Part shown: positions 46,177-57,400 of the stretch, in pieces
How positions within the stretch are numbered: the first letter of the stretch is position 1
Layout: each line of letters opens with the position of its first letter
From: an uncultured Gardnerella sp.
GTDB taxonomy: Bacteria; Actinomycetota; Actinomycetes; Actinomycetales; Bifidobacteriaceae
Assembly: GCA_947289115.1 (NCBI GenBank)
Contig: CAMYPG010000002.1
Coordinates: forward strand, 1 to 64,000
DNA: 64,000 nt
Direction: 5' to 3'
Program-made: the position numbers and the translations under genes
Notes under the pieces: model-generated
Told to the model about the DNA's origin: nothing
Seen by the model: only the letters and a program-made list of their open reading frames with translations
Database searches by the model: none

Positions 46177-46791
46177 CTATATTCTGAATGCTCGCCACAA
46201 AACAACAGACTTATCGTCGTTTAAATCATCATAATCACAATTGTTGTATTGAGCATCGTTTTGCGAGTGAGAATGTTTATTATACGATGATGGCAATGCT
46301 CGCTGTTGAACACGAATGTCGCGTCGCCAATCCTTTGCGCTTTGTGACCTTTGAACTTCTACAATATTCCCATCTACAGTCGCAGTAAAAATATTTCGTT
46401 CAGCGCAATTGGCTTCTTCAATCAAGTGTCTTACTTGTCTTTTAAGCTGGCGATTTTCTTCTTGCAAAGCCAAAATACGCATTATTCCAGCAAGATTTAC
46501 TCCATCTTCTTGGCTTAGTTTTTGTGTTTGCACAAGCCTATCTATGTCTCTAAGCGAGTATCTTCTAGCTCCACCTTCTGTACGCTGTGGCATAATCAAG
46601 CGCAGCCTGTCGTACTGTCTTAGTGTTTGTGGATGAGTGTCGGTTAGGTTGGCTACGTGGCTTACTGTAAAAATCGGCATGTCGATTTTAAAGCCGACTT
46701 CATCTGCGCCGTCAAGAGTTGCGCTTCCACGCACTAACGCCACTGCACACATTTCGTACAATGCTTTAGTTTGGCGCTCCAACCTAACCAT
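46177..46791 (-). CDS. hspR: HspR, MerR-family heat-shock repressor
   Basis: Represses the dnaK operon by binding HAIR sites, with DnaK as corepressor in actinobacteria. The MerR winged-helix domain runs from about residue 38: PIFTVSHVANLTDTHPQTLR, then YDRLRLIMPQRTEGGARRYS, a pattern specific to HspR. A coiled coil (ALQEENRQLKRQVRHLIEEA) follows. About 37 extra N-terminal residues precede the usual start. The upstream ATG is kept because AAGGA lies before it, whereas the internal ATG has none. Last gene of dnaK-grpE-dnaJ-hspR, 40 bp after dnaJ. Confidence 0.93.
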   Translation of the reverse strand: MVRLERQTKALYEMCAVALVRGSATLDGADEVGFKIDMPIFTVSHVANLTDTHPQTLRQYDRLRLIMPQRTEGGARRYSLRDIDRLVQTQKLSQEDGVNLAGIMRILALQEENRQLKRQVRHLIEEANCAERNIFTATVDGNIVEVQRSQSAKDWRRDIRVQQRALPSSYNKHSHSQNDAQYNNCDYDDLNDDKSVVLWRAFRI

Positions 46792-46831
46792 GACTTTTCC
46801 TTTCTACACGCATGCGCTAAGCGATTTGTTG

Positions 46832-47875
46832 CTATGCGCGCAAATCGTGCACTTCTTGCTCATATGATTCTCCGCATGCCTTGTTGAATTCTTTTGCAGC
46901 ACGCTTTATCATCATGCCCGATCGCTTTGGTATTTGTATTTGTACGATTCCTACAAAGGCTCCATTTTTACCTGGCACGCCTTCGCCTTCTACACGTACT
47001 TCGCTACCGCTAGATGTTCCAGCTGGCACTTTAAACACTACTGGCTTACCATCTAGGTTTTTAAGCGTGACTTTTGCTCCGCGAACAGCCTCATCTAGTG
47101 TAAGCGGAAGATTTGCCACTAAATCACAGCCGCGTAGAGAAAAATTATCGGTTTTTTCTACCTGCACCTGTAAGTACATATCTCCAGCTTCTCCACCAAA
47201 CTTCCCTGGCTTGCCCTTGGACTTTAAGCGGATTTTTTGCCCATCTTTTACTCCTGCTGGAATATGAGTTTTGAACGACTCTCCGCCAGATCGCAGCGAA
47301 ACCGTAGCACCTTTGAACGCTTGTTTAAATGTTAGTTTGATTGAAGTTGTAATGTCTTCACCGCGTTCAGGCGAATTTTGTGGAGCAGATTGACCATACT
47401 GACCATATTGACCATATTCTGCACCGCCATTAAAGCCACTTCCTCCAAATCCTTGCGAAGATTGCGCTCCTGCACCTCCCGTGAACATGGAGAATATGTT
47501 TCCCATGTCTGGTCCAGCTCCGCTTGTGGAGAATCGCACGCGAGACCCATTTGAGCCTCCGAACATCGATGAGAATATATCACTGAATCCACTTGCGTCG
47601 AATCCGCCTGCTCCAGAGCCTCCAGCGAATCTTGCTCCGCCCGCTCCGAATTGGCGTATCGCATCGTAACGCTGACGTGTTTGCTTATCTTTCAACACGT
47701 CATACGCTTCGGACACGTCTTTGAATTTTTCTTCCGCTTCTTTTGTTTTGTTTAAATCAGGATGATATTTTCTAGCTAGTTTTCTGTATGCTTTTGTGAT
47801 TGTGTCTTCGTCGGCATCTTTGGAGACACCGAGCACTTTGTAGAAATCTTTGGCTAACCATTCATTTTCAGCCAT
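46832..47875 (-). CDS. dnaJ: DnaJ-type co-chaperone without zinc finger (DnaJ1)
   Basis: Hsp40 partner of DnaK, 347 residues. J domain at residues 7-75 with the essential HPD in KYHPDLN. Gly/Phe/Ser-rich region about 77-170 including a GQYGQYGQ run, then two beta-barrel substrate-binding domains. The CXXCXGXG zinc modules of type I DnaJ are missing, making this a type II protein as expected for the dnaK-operon copy in bifidobacteria. The ATG at 47875 has GGAGG 8 nt upstream. It is separated from grpE by about 210 bp containing a hairpin. Confidence 0.92.
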   Translation of the reverse strand: MAENEWLAKDFYKVLGVSKDADEDTITKAYRKLARKYHPDLNKTKEAEEKFKDVSEAYDVLKDKQTRQRYDAIRQFGAGGARFAGGSGAGGFDASGFSDIFSSMFGGSNGSRVRFSTSGAGPDMGNIFSMFTGGAGAQSSQGFGGSGFNGGAEYGQYGQYGQSAPQNSPERGEDITTSIKLTFKQAFKGATVSLRSGGESFKTHIPAGVKDGQKIRLKSKGKPGKFGGEAGDMYLQVQVEKTDNFSLRGCDLVANLPLTLDEAVRGAKVTLKNLDGKPVVFKVPAGTSSGSEVRVEGEGVPGKNGAFVGIVQIQIPKRSGMMIKRAAKEFNKACGESYEQEVHDLRA

Positions 47876-47940
47876 TTGTGCCTCCTTCTTATGTTTCGAG
47901 CACATTGGCATAACATTTATATATAAACCTTAAATACAAA

Positions 47941-48004
47941 CCTACTCGTGTTGGTTTTGCGTTTTTAAACAGTGTTTTAAACGTTTTAAACCAGCACGAG
48001 TAAG
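47941..48004 (-). terminator. Inverted repeat in the grpE-dnaJ gap (possible attenuator)
   Basis: Arms CCTACTCGTGTTGGTTT and AAACCAGCACGAGTAAG pair at 15 of 17 positions around a 30-nt AT-rich loop. On the minus strand the stem is followed by TTTGTATTT. Inside the heat-shock operon it could cause partial termination or mark an RNA-processing site, lowering dnaJ and hspR relative to dnaK. Confidence 0.55.
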
Positions 48005-48084
48005 TTTTTATGGGATTCTTCGCAAGTCGGTAACTGCGTTTTATTGCGTTACATACAAACCATACGAATGTTTCACAGCGTGTT

Positions 48085-48855
48085 TCACGAGCTTGCTGGC
48101 GACGCAACAACCACTCTAGCTGCGCGAATCACTCGATCTCCGATCCTGTATCCTGCTTCTACAACAACATCTACTGTGTCTTTTGTAGCATCTGGATCTG
48201 GCTTATGCAGAATCGCATCGTGCTTAGTCGGGTCAAATTCTTCGCCCTTTTCGCCGAACTTTTCAACGCCGAATTTCTCAAATGCTTTGTCTAACTTTGC
48301 AGCAACGGCTTTAAATGAATCGTCCATATCGCTATGTTCACGAATACGATCAATATCATCTAAAGCAGGTAGCAAAGCTGTTAAAACATCGATAATTCCA
48401 TGTTGACGGAATCGATCTTGCTCTTTAGAAGCACGGTTGCGGAAGTTTATGAACTCTGCTCGCTCGCGTTGCAACGCTTCCAAATACTCCGCCGCCTCTT
48501 TTTTGGCTTTGCCAAGCGGTGTTAAAGAATCTTCTTCTTCGTTGCTTTGCGTGTCTGAAGAATCATTATTTTCTTGAGACTTACTAGCGTTGGCTTTATC
48601 GTCGGTTGCTGGCGACTTTTCCGCATCGGCACTTGCATTAGCATCCACATCTTGTGTTGACGTATCTTGCGTCGCCGCATGCTTTGCCTCATGAGCAGCT
48701 GCGTCTTGTGCTTCGTTTTGTGATGCATCCACATGCTCACTAGACGAGGCTGCACTAGCAGAATCAGCTGGATTTGACGATTCTTCCAAATCGCCAGCAT
48801 CCGAAGGCACATCTTCCAATCCGCTCAAGTAGTCGTTGGCGTTAAACTCGGACAT
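48085..48855 (-). CDS. grpE: Nucleotide exchange factor GrpE
   Basis: Cytosolic DnaK exchange factor, 256 residues. The N-terminal 120 residues are acidic low complexity (Ala/Asp/Ser/Glu). The GrpE dimerisation helix begins near 125 (KAKKEAAEYLEALQRERAEF) with the conserved INFRNRASKEQDRFRQHG. The beta domain ends in EAGYRIGDRVIRAARVVVA. Its ATG overlaps the dnaK stop by one base (TAATG), indicating translational coupling. Confidence 0.95.
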   Translation of the reverse strand: MSEFNANDYLSGLEDVPSDAGDLEESSNPADSASAASSSEHVDASQNEAQDAAAHEAKHAATQDTSTQDVDANASADAEKSPATDDKANASKSQENNDSSDTQSNEEEDSLTPLGKAKKEAAEYLEALQRERAEFINFRNRASKEQDRFRQHGIIDVLTALLPALDDIDRIREHSDMDDSFKAVAAKLDKAFEKFGVEKFGEKGEEFDPTKHDAILHKPDPDATKDTVDVVVEAGYRIGDRVIRAARVVVASPASS

Positions 48856-50747
48856 TACTTGTTGTCCTTATCGTCCTTGTCGTCGTCCACCACTTCGGCG
48901 TCAACCACGTCGTCATCCTTTGCAGAAGATCCAGCGCCAGCATTTGCATCAGATGCAGCACCAGCAGCGCCAGCCTGTGCACCAGCCGCACCCTGCTGAG
49001 CGTAAAGCTGCTGACCAATCTTTTGAGCAGAAGTCATAAGCTCGCTCTGAGCAGACTTAATCTTCTCAATATCATCGCCCTTCAAAGCTTCCTTCAAAGC
49101 ATTCACCTTTTCGGTAACTTCCTTGGAGATTTCGTCAGAAAGCTTATCCTTATTATCGTTTACTAGCTTTTCAGTCTGGTAAGCGAAGGATTCTGCCTGG
49201 TTGCGAGTATCAGCTTCTTCCTTGCGCTTCTTATCTTCAGCTTCGTGAGCTTCAGCTTCCTTAACCATGCGGTCAATCTCGTCCTTTGGCAAGCCAGAAC
49301 CGCCCGTAATCGTCATGGACTGTTCCTTACCAGTGCCCTTATCCTTAGCGGAAACGTGCACAATGCCGTTAGCATCAATGTCGAAAGTAACTTCGATTTG
49401 TGGAACGCCACGAGGAGCTGGAGCAATACCAGTCAACTCAAAAGTACCAAGAGGCTTGTTATCACGAGCAAACTCACGTTCACCCTGATAAACCTGAATC
49501 AACACGGATGGCTGATTGTCTTCTGCAGTAGAGAACACTTCAGAGCGCTTAGTTGGAATTGCGGTATTACGCTCAATAAGCTTCGTCATAATTCCACCCT
49601 TGGTTTCAATGCCCAAGGAAAGTGGAGTTACATCAATAAGCAGAACGTCTTTGCGGTCTCCCTTAATAACGCCCGATTGCACGGCTGCACCAACAGCCAC
49701 AACCTCATCTGGGTTCACGGACTGATTCGCTTCCTTACCGCCCGTAAGCTCCTTTACAAGCTCCTTGACGGCTGGCATACGAGTTGAACCACCAACAAGC
49801 ACCACGTGATCAATCTGGCTTACGGAGATGCCAGCGTCGGAAAGCACGTTGTTAAATGGTGTACGGCAGCGACCGAGCAAGTCGGAAGTCATTTCCTCAA
49901 AGTGAGCGCGAGTCAAAGTCTCATCCAAATGCACTGGAGTTCCGTCTTGAGTCATTGCCAAGTACTGCATAGAAATTGAAGCAGAAGTAGAAGAGCTAAG
50001 CTCCTTCTTTGCCTGCTCAGCAGCTTCCTTCAAGCGCTGCAAAGCAATCTTATCCTTGCTCAAATCAACGCCGTACTTGTTCTTAACTTCGCCAACAAGC
50101 CAGTCGATAATCTTCTGATCCCAGTCATCGCCACCCAAGTGGTTATCGCCATTAGTTGCCTGCACCTGGATTGTAGAGAAGCCGTCGTCATCCTTACCAA
50201 TCTCAAGAAGCGACACATCGAAAGTACCGCCACCCAAATCGAATACCAAAATGCGCTCGTCTTCCTTGCCTTTTTCGAGGCCGTAAGCCAAAGCTGCAGC
50301 AGTTGGTTCGTTAATAATACGCAGCACGTTCAAGCCTGCAATCTTACCTGCATCCTTAGTTGCCTGACGCTGTGCATCGTTGAAGTAAGCTGGGCATGTA
50401 ATAACGGCATCGGTTACTGGCTCACCAAGGTAGGCTTCAGCATCGCGCTTCAACTTCATTAAAACCTGTGCGGAAATCTCTTGTGGAGTCCACTTCTTGC
50501 CATCAATCTCAACAGACCAATCCGTACCCATATGGCGCTTTACAGAGCTAATCGTGCGATCAACGTTTGTAACTGCCTGACGCTTAGCGACTTCACCAAC
50601 CAAGATTTCGCCCGACTTGCTGAATGCCACCACGGATGGTGTTGTACGCGCACCTTCTGCGTTAACAATAACTGTTGGACTGCCGCCTTCAAGCGTTGCA
50701 ATGCAGGAGTTCGTTGTTCCTAAATCAATACCTACTGCGCGTCCCAT
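48855..50747 (-). CDS. dnaK: Molecular chaperone DnaK (Hsp70)
   Basis: ATP-dependent Hsp70, 630 residues. Opens with [16 protein letters not shown]; further signatures are [17 protein letters not shown] near 172 and [17 protein letters not shown] near 308. The substrate-binding domain includes [14 protein letters not shown]. The tail is Ala/Gly-rich and ends with an acidic [13 protein letters not shown], close to the canonical EEVD-like bacterial end. AGGAG lies before the ATG. First gene of the HspR-controlled operon, with the HAIR operator about 100 bp upstream. Confidence 0.97.
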   Translation of the reverse strand: MGRAVGIDLGTTNSCIATLEGGSPTVIVNAEGARTTPSVVAFSKSGEILVGEVAKRQAVTNVDRTISSVKRHMGTDWSVEIDGKKWTPQEISAQVLMKLKRDAEAYLGEPVTDAVITCPAYFNDAQRQATKDAGKIAGLNVLRIINEPTAAALAYGLEKGKEDERILVFDLGGGTFDVSLLEIGKDDDGFSTIQVQATNGDNHLGGDDWDQKIIDWLVGEVKNKYGVDLSKDKIALQRLKEAAEQAKKELSSSTSASISMQYLAMTQDGTPVHLDETLTRAHFEEMTSDLLGRCRTPFNNVLSDAGISVSQIDHVVLVGGSTRMPAVKELVKELTGGKEANQSVNPDEVVAVGAAVQSGVIKGDRKDVLLIDVTPLSLGIETKGGIMTKLIERNTAIPTKRSEVFSTAEDNQPSVLIQVYQGEREFARDNKPLGTFELTGIAPAPRGVPQIEVTFDIDANGIVHVSAKDKGTGKEQSMTITGGSGLPKDEIDRMVKEAEAHEAEDKKRKEEADTRNQAESFAYQTEKLVNDNKDKLSDEISKEVTEKVNALKEALKGDDIEKIKSAQSELMTSAQKIGQQLYAQQGAAGAQAGAAGAASDANAGAGSSAKDDDVVDAEVVDDDKDDKDNK

Positions 50748-50845
50748 AATATCTCCTAGCTATCTTTATCTATGTACCTTTTAATCTATGTACTCAAATT
50801 CTTGGCAGCCAGCCTTGCGACTAGCCACTTTTTCTTTTTACAAAA

Positions 50846-50866
50846 CTTGAGTCTAACACACTCAAG
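50846..50866. promoter_or_regulatory. HAIR operator (HspR-binding inverted repeat)
   Basis: CTTGAGT-N7-ACTCAAG, an exact match to the HAIR consensus. It overlaps the -10 hexamer and spacer of the dnaK promoter, so HspR binding would block RNA polymerase. Confidence 0.93.
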
Positions 50867-50879
50867 TTATTAAAGTCAA
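50851..50879 (-). promoter_or_regulatory. dnaK operon promoter
   Basis: On the minus strand: -35 TTGACT (50874-50879), 17-bp spacer, -10 TTAGAC (50851-50856). The -10 lies inside the HAIR site. Confidence 0.6.
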
Positions 50880-50947
50880 GCATTTTCGTGCGCGTTTCGC
50901 AAAAACTTAATACTACTCCACTCAACTTTTGTAACTTTTCGCAAAGT

Positions 50948-51676
50948 TCACGCAAATCTAAAATGTCGAAGCGAGTTATCAATGGCGTTATATCGCGCCA
51001 AAACCCCAATAAGCGGCTTTCCTATACCAGTTATAATCTTGATTGCTTCAGTTGCCATCATTGCGCCAACAATAGCTGCAGTTGCGCCTAATACAGCCGA
51101 TTTTGGCACTTTTTCTTTAGGCGGAGGGCAAGCATACAAGTCACGCAAAGTAGGTCCTTTTCCTGGCACAAAAACGCTTACTTGACCTTCATAATAAAGA
51201 ACTGAGCCATAAACTTCTGGCGTGCCAGCACTACAAGCAGCATCCGCAATCAAAAAGCGCGTAGCAAAATTATCACAACCATCAATTATTAAGTCGTGAT
51301 TTTCTACAAGTTGTTTTGCGTTGTCTTCATTAAATCTATTTACAAGGTTGATTTTTAAACCTGGAGATAATGCCTGCAAGCGCTTAGCTGCAAGTTGAGC
51401 TTTCGACTTGCCACACTGATCCACAGTGTATAAAGTCTGCCTTTGCAAATTAGAAAGCTCTACAACATCGTCGTCACAAATCGTGATTTCACCAACTCCT
51501 GCAGCAGCAAGCGAAAGCAAGCACGGCGAACCAAGTCCACCTGCCCCAACCATGCAGATTTTCGCATCGCGAAGTAACTGCTGATGTTCATGCGTAAAGC
51601 CTGGCAGGAGCAAGTGGCGGCAAGTGCGTTCCGCCTCAAGCTCCTGCAGGTTATCATAAATCTTATTAATCGTCAT
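50948..51676 (-). CDS. thiF: ThiF-type sulfur-carrier adenylyltransferase
   Basis: E1-like enzyme that adenylates the C-terminal glycine of ThiS so it can accept sulfur. Rossmann ATP site MVGAGGLGSPCLLSLAAAGVG near 42-62, CDDDVVELSNLQRQTLY near 70-86 and DGCDNFATRFLIADAA near 132-147. The usual pair of zinc CxxC motifs is not evident; a single Cys remains in LYACPPPKEKVP. 242 residues. Last gene of thiO-thiS-thiG-thiF, 42 bp after thiG. Confidence 0.9.
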   Translation of the reverse strand: MTINKIYDNLQELEAERTCRHLLLPGFTHEHQQLLRDAKICMVGAGGLGSPCLLSLAAAGVGEITICDDDVVELSNLQRQTLYTVDQCGKSKAQLAAKRLQALSPGLKINLVNRFNEDNAKQLVENHDLIIDGCDNFATRFLIADAACSAGTPEVYGSVLYYEGQVSVFVPGKGPTLRDLYACPPPKEKVPKSAVLGATAAIVGAMMATEAIKIITGIGKPLIGVLARYNAIDNSLRHFRFA

Positions 51677-51718
51677 ACTGAATATGCTGAATCAATTACA
51701 GTACAAAATTTACAGAAT

Positions 51719-52570
<852 letters not shown>

Positions 52571-52626
52571 CTATACTCAAATTATTTGAAATCAACCGCT
52601 ATTGTGAATCAGCCTGCTATTTAGGA

Positions 52627-52833
52627 TCATCCGCCCTGAACCGCGCTGAGAATTTCGATTTTATCCCCATCGCAGATGATGGTTGATTCCCATTGGGCGC
52701 GCTTAAGCACATCGTCGCCAATCGCGACCGCTATGCCAAAACCAGAGTCAGATCCGTAGAGTTGTGCAACAAGTTGGGCAATAGTCAAGTTATCTTTCAC
52801 TTGAGCGGTTTCACCATTGACGACGATTTGCAT
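52627..52833 (-). CDS. thiS: Sulfur carrier protein ThiS
   Basis: 68-residue ubiquitin-like carrier. It starts MQIVVNGETAQV and ends in the required di-glycine, SAVQGG, which becomes the thiocarboxylate. An AAAGG ribosome site precedes the ATG. Located between thiO and thiG in the thiazole operon. Confidence 0.94.
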   Translation of the reverse strand: MQIVVNGETAQVKDNLTIAQLVAQLYGSDSGFGIAVAIGDDVLKRAQWESTIICDGDKIEILSAVQGG

Positions 52834-52887
52834 AATTCAACCTTTGTTAGCGTCTATTAAAACTTGCGTCACTAGAAACTTGCGTCA

Positions 52888-53958
52888 CTAGAAGCGAGCA
52901 GGATTGCAGCTCTCCAAGAAGCCCTTTTCCTTATCAGTCAACTCTTGCTCAAGCACAAGCTTTGTAGTCAAAGAAGAACCCAAAGCTGTGAGCAAAATGC
53001 CGTGACGGAAGTAACCAGTAGAAATTGTGGTGTGCGTCTTAGGATCAATGCCAATGAATGGCAAATCATCTGGAGTTCCTGGGCGACCGCCAGCGGTAAC
53101 CTCAGTAATCGAGCATTCCTGAATGCCAGGAAGTACGCTTGCTGCATCGCGGAGCAAGTCGAGCACACCGCCAACCTTTGGAATATCGCGGTCGTCTTCA
53201 CGAGAAGTAGCGCCGAGCACAAGCTCGCCTGTTTCCTTAGCGCGAGGCACCAAATACACTGGGCGGTCATGCACAAATCCACGAACCACAGAGCTCAAAA
53301 TTGGACGCAAAGGCTCTGGAATAGTCATACGAATCATGTCGCCCCACACAGCGCGAAGTTTAAGCTGAGGAAGCATTTCCTTAGCACCCAAACCAGATGC
53401 CAAAACCGTGTCTGGACCCAAATCGTCTGGAGTGCTTGCGCGACGCTCAATAACAACACCACGCTTTTCAAGTGCATCAATCATTGCTGCAGTAAACTGA
53501 CGAGGATTAATCTGATGATCATCCGGAACGCTTACAGCGCCTGCAATCGTCGGCGAAAGCGCAGGTTCAATTTCACGAAGCTTACTCACAGAAATATGCT
53601 CAGCTCTACGTCCGTAACGGTGCTGCAAGTTTAGCAACTCGTTTACGTGCTCGTTATCTGCAGCGTCACCGCCAATTACGTAAGATCCGCACTCTAAGTA
53701 GCCAGTTGGCTTATCGGTGTATTTTGCAACCGAATCAACCAATTCCTTATACATAGTTGCAGACTCAAACATGAGCGGATACAAGGCATCCTGCTGATAT
53801 TGCATTTCTGCGGTAGGAGCTAACATGCCGGCAGCATGATGAGAAGCGCCAGAGACTGGATCTGGATCAATTATGCTAACTTTTACGCCAGCTTCTGTAA
53901 GTCTCCAAGCTGTTGCTAGACCAATGATACCTGCACCAATAATACGAATATTTCGCAT
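52888..53958 (-). CDS. thiO: Glycine oxidase ThiO
   Basis: FAD-dependent oxidation of glycine to dehydroglycine, the imine used by ThiG. FAD motif IRIIGAGIIGLATAWRLTEAG at the N-terminus and DPVSGASHHAAGMLAPTAEMQ near 38; GRPGTPDDLPFIGIDPKTH near 290 fits the DAO family C-terminus. 356 residues. The GGAG ribosome site lies within the last bases of the TPP riboswitch, 4 nt before the ATG. The choice of ThiO over ThiH implies an oxygen-requiring thiazole route. Confidence 0.93.
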   Translation of the reverse strand: MRNIRIIGAGIIGLATAWRLTEAGVKVSIIDPDPVSGASHHAAGMLAPTAEMQYQQDALYPLMFESATMYKELVDSVAKYTDKPTGYLECGSYVIGGDAADNEHVNELLNLQHRYGRRAEHISVSKLREIEPALSPTIAGAVSVPDDHQINPRQFTAAMIDALEKRGVVIERRASTPDDLGPDTVLASGLGAKEMLPQLKLRAVWGDMIRMTIPEPLRPILSSVVRGFVHDRPVYLVPRAKETGELVLGATSREDDRDIPKVGGVLDLLRDAASVLPGIQECSITEVTAGGRPGTPDDLPFIGIDPKTHTTISTGYFRHGILLTALGSSLTTKLVLEQELTDKEKGFLESCNPARF

Positions 53959-53964
53959 AATACT

Positions 53965-54048
53965 CCTTCCCTACGGCGGCATTACCCGCATCAGGTTTAC
54001 GGTCGGCTTTCGCCCTCTCAGCCTGTATAGAACAAGCTCCCGTGTTTC
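53965..54048 (-). promoter_or_regulatory. TPP riboswitch (THI element)
   Basis: The minus strand carries the conserved core: ACGGGAGCTTG, CAGGCTGAGAGGGCG, CGACCGTAAACCTGATGCGG and GGTAATGCCGCCGTAGGGAAG. The element ends in the GGAG ribosome site of thiO, so thiamin pyrophosphate binding should hide that site and shut down the thiazole operon at translation. Upstream, a TAAAAT -10-like box lies near 54225. Confidence 0.96.
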
Positions 54049-54262
54049 GTCTATTTTGGTTAATTTTAGACCTTTTAGACTGTTTTTTAGATTATTTTTT
54101 AGACTATTTTCTCTTTTTGACTTTTGCAATCACAACTACTGGCGATTATTCGCGATAGTGCAATCCTGCAAACGTCCCCATACGGGTGATTTGCAATTTT
54201 GCTTTGCATAAGTCACAGTTATGGATTTTAACACTTTTGTGAAAAATTACTAAATTCACTGG

Positions 54263-54290
54263 TATGTTCTTCGAAATGTTCTTCGAAATG
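54263..54290. repeat. 12-bp tandem repeat with TTCGAA palindromes
   Basis: ATGTTCTTCGAA repeated twice, followed by ATGTT, upstream of the thi operon promoter region. It resembles a paired regulator site. Apart from this, the riboswitch and the adhesin terminator, nothing was seen in the 53959-54430 gap. Confidence 0.55.
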
Positions 54291-54346
54291 TTACTTGTCG
54301 TTTTCTTCTTTACAACACCAAACAAAATGTGGAAAAGAAGAAAACA

Positions 54347-54383
54347 ATTAATGGCTTGAAGAGATTATCTCCAAGCCATTAAT
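54347..54383 (-). terminator. Terminator of the giant adhesin gene
   Basis: Perfect 12-bp stem ATTAATGGCTTG / CAAGCCATTAAT with a 13-nt loop; on the minus strand followed by TGTTTTCTTCTTTTC. It lies 48 bp after the stop. Confidence 0.88.
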
Positions 54384-54430
54384 CTACACTACACACGTTG
54401 CAGCAGCATCACACGCTGCTACAGATTAAA

Positions 54431-57400
54431 CTAACGAGCCGAATGCTTCCTACGCTTAGACGCAGCACCAGCCACTCCAAGCCCAGCAAACACCGCAGCC
54501 AAAGCAGCAAACACCGAGGAACTAGCGCCAGTATTAACACCACTCACGTCACCACGCTTGAAATTCATTCCAGCAGAATTACGCGCCGCAAGCATACCCT
54601 CGCGCAAAGCAGCACGCGCAGCACGCAAACGAGCCAACGCCGAATCAACCTGCCCCTGAGTAGCGTTCGCGTCCGCTAACACTAAACGAGCATGATTCAA
54701 AGCTGCATTAAACTCACTGACCAAGTTAGAATCAGCCACTACGCCATTAGCATTAGCCGAAACATCACCAAGAGCTTGATCAACCTCAGCCTGCAAAGCA
54801 CTCTTATCAACAACATTATTAACACTAGTAGTATTCGAATCATTAACACCAACACCAGTATTGTCACCAACACCACTGCCACTATTAATAAGCCTGTTAT
54901 AAGCATCAATCAACTTTTGCTTAGCATCACGAAGCCTACGAAGAGCCTGATTAACCTGATCCTGAGTAGCATTAGGATCCTTAAGCACACTATTCGCATC
55001 ATTCAACGCCTGCTGATACTCTGCCAAATCAGCAGCCTTACCAATAATGAACGGAATCGACTTACGGAAATCAGGATCATTGCCAGCTTCAGTGTTCAAA
55101 TCAGACTTATCGGTCTTATGAGAATCAGTAAGCTTCTGCTTAGCATCCTGGAGCTTCTTCAAAGCCTCATCAACCTCAGCCTGAGTTGCATTCTTATCAC
55201 CGAGAACCTTGTTGGCTTCATCAAGCGCCTGCTTGTAAGCCTCAGCCTCTGAGCTTCCTGCAGCATTCTGATACTCAGGAGACTTAGTAAAGTCAGAATC
55301 CTTACCAGCCTCAACAGTCAGATCAGTCTTATCAGTCTTATAACCATCCGAAAGCTTCTGCTTAGCATCCTGAAGCTTCTTCAAAGCCTCGTCAACCTGA
55401 GCCTGAGTTGCATCCTTATCACCAAGAACCTTATTCGCATCCTCAAGAGCCTTCTTGTAGTCCTCAAGAGCTTGCTTAGACGCGTCATCACCCTTAGCTT
55501 GAGCATTCTGATACTCAGGTGTCTTAGTAAAGTCAGAATCCTTACCAGCTTCAGTGTTCAAATCAGACTTATTAGTCTTGTAGCCGTCAGTAATCTTGTT
55601 CTTGGCATCCTGAAGATCCTTCAAAGCAGCGTCAAGTTCCTGCTGAGTTGGAGCCTTATCCATGCCTTCTGGAAGCTTGGTCTTTGGCTTGCCAGTAGTG
55701 CGGTCAAAGGCATCGAGGAGCTTCTTGGCAGCCTTGAGCTTTTCTGTGTAGGCATCTAGTGCCTTCTTAGCAGCGTCATCACCCTTATCAGTAGCGTTCT
55801 TGAACTCAGGAGTGTTCTCGAACACGTCGGTGCTTGTATCGTCATCGCCATCCTTAGACTTGTCTACCTCATCTTGAAGGTCTTTAGGACTGGTCTTGTA
55901 GTTAGCAAGAATCTTGTCCTTGATTTCCTTCAGCGTCTGAAGAGCCTCGTCAACTTCCTTTTGAGATGGGAGCTGATCCTTTGGAACGTCAACTTCTTGA
56001 CCATCCTTCGTAACCTTGCCATCATTCTTGTCGATGAGATCCTTAGCCTTTGCCAAAGCTTTCTCATACGCTACAAGGTCATCAGGCTTATTTGTGTCAT
56101 CACCCTTTGCCTTGAGGTTTGCAAACTCGGTTGATTCTTCAAACTTTGGAGTACGCGCAGTGCCATCTTCGTTTTTATCATCAACTTCATTTTGGAGCTT
56201 ATCAACTTTGGTCTTGAAGTTGTCGTCAATGTCTTTCTTTGCTTTCTTCAAAGCTGCAAGCGCTTCATCAACCTGCTTCTGTGTTGGACGATCTTCTGGC
56301 TTAGCGTTTGGATCAGGATTCTTGACCTTTTCAATGAGGTCATTCGCATCCTTCAGCTTGTCGGTGTATTCCTTGAGCTTCTTGGTGGCAGAGTTAGCAT
56401 CCGTTGTAGCAGCATCCTCCGTCTTTGCCTTTTCAAGTGCGTTCTTGTACGTTACCGACGCCTCAAACGGAGGAGTTACAGGCTTGCCGTCTTGATCTTT
56501 ATCTCCTAACTCACGTTCAAGCTTAATTGCATCAGTCTTGTACTCCTTAGCAATCTTCTCTTGAGCGTCTTGGAGCTGTTTAAGCAGAGCGTGTACTTCT
56601 TTTTGGGTTGCCTTTTGCTTCCAATCATTATCATTGAGCTTAGCGGCAACTTTCTTGAGAACATTGTCAAAGCCTGTGTCTTTTCCATCTTCACCTAAGG
56701 CTTGTGTGGCACCTTGGTCACCAGCACCCTTCTTAGCAACAGCATTTTGATACTCAGGAGTCTTCTTGAAGTCGCCACCTGCAAAGTCTTTAGCAGAAGT
56801 CAACGGCTCAAGATTGGTCTTGTAATTATCAGTAATTTGCTTCTTAGCTGCAGTAAGAGCATCGAGTGCATCGTTAATCTGCTGCTGTGTTGGGCGTTCA
56901 CTGTTCTTCTTGTCTTGATCTGCTGCAGCCTTTACAAGATCACGAGCCTTCTTGAGGGCTTCCTGATAGGCAGCAACGTCAGCATTTGTCTGCCCATCGC
57001 TTGTCTTAGCTTTAGCATTCTTGAACTCTGGCGTATTCTCGAAGTCATTTTCAGTAACACCAGGAGCACCCTCCGCAGTAGACTTATTAATTTCTTTCTC
57101 AAGTTCAGTAGTAACAGTCTTATACTTCTCAACCTCAGTACGAGCATCGTCAAGAGCCTTAAGTGCATCGTTGATGTCTTTTTGAGTTGGCTTTGCGTCT
57201 TGCGGCGTATCTTTCTCGTCATGCTTCTTCAAAAGCTCCTGAGCTTTTGTCAAAGCTTCATCATACGCCTTCTTGGCTGCAGTAGCCTGATCATTCTTAT
57301 CCGTATCAGGAACAAGCTTGCCGCCCTCTTCCTTCATGAAGTGAGGATCAGACGCGTTGCGATATGCATCAGAAGTTTGTGTACCTTCTGTAGGTGCAGC

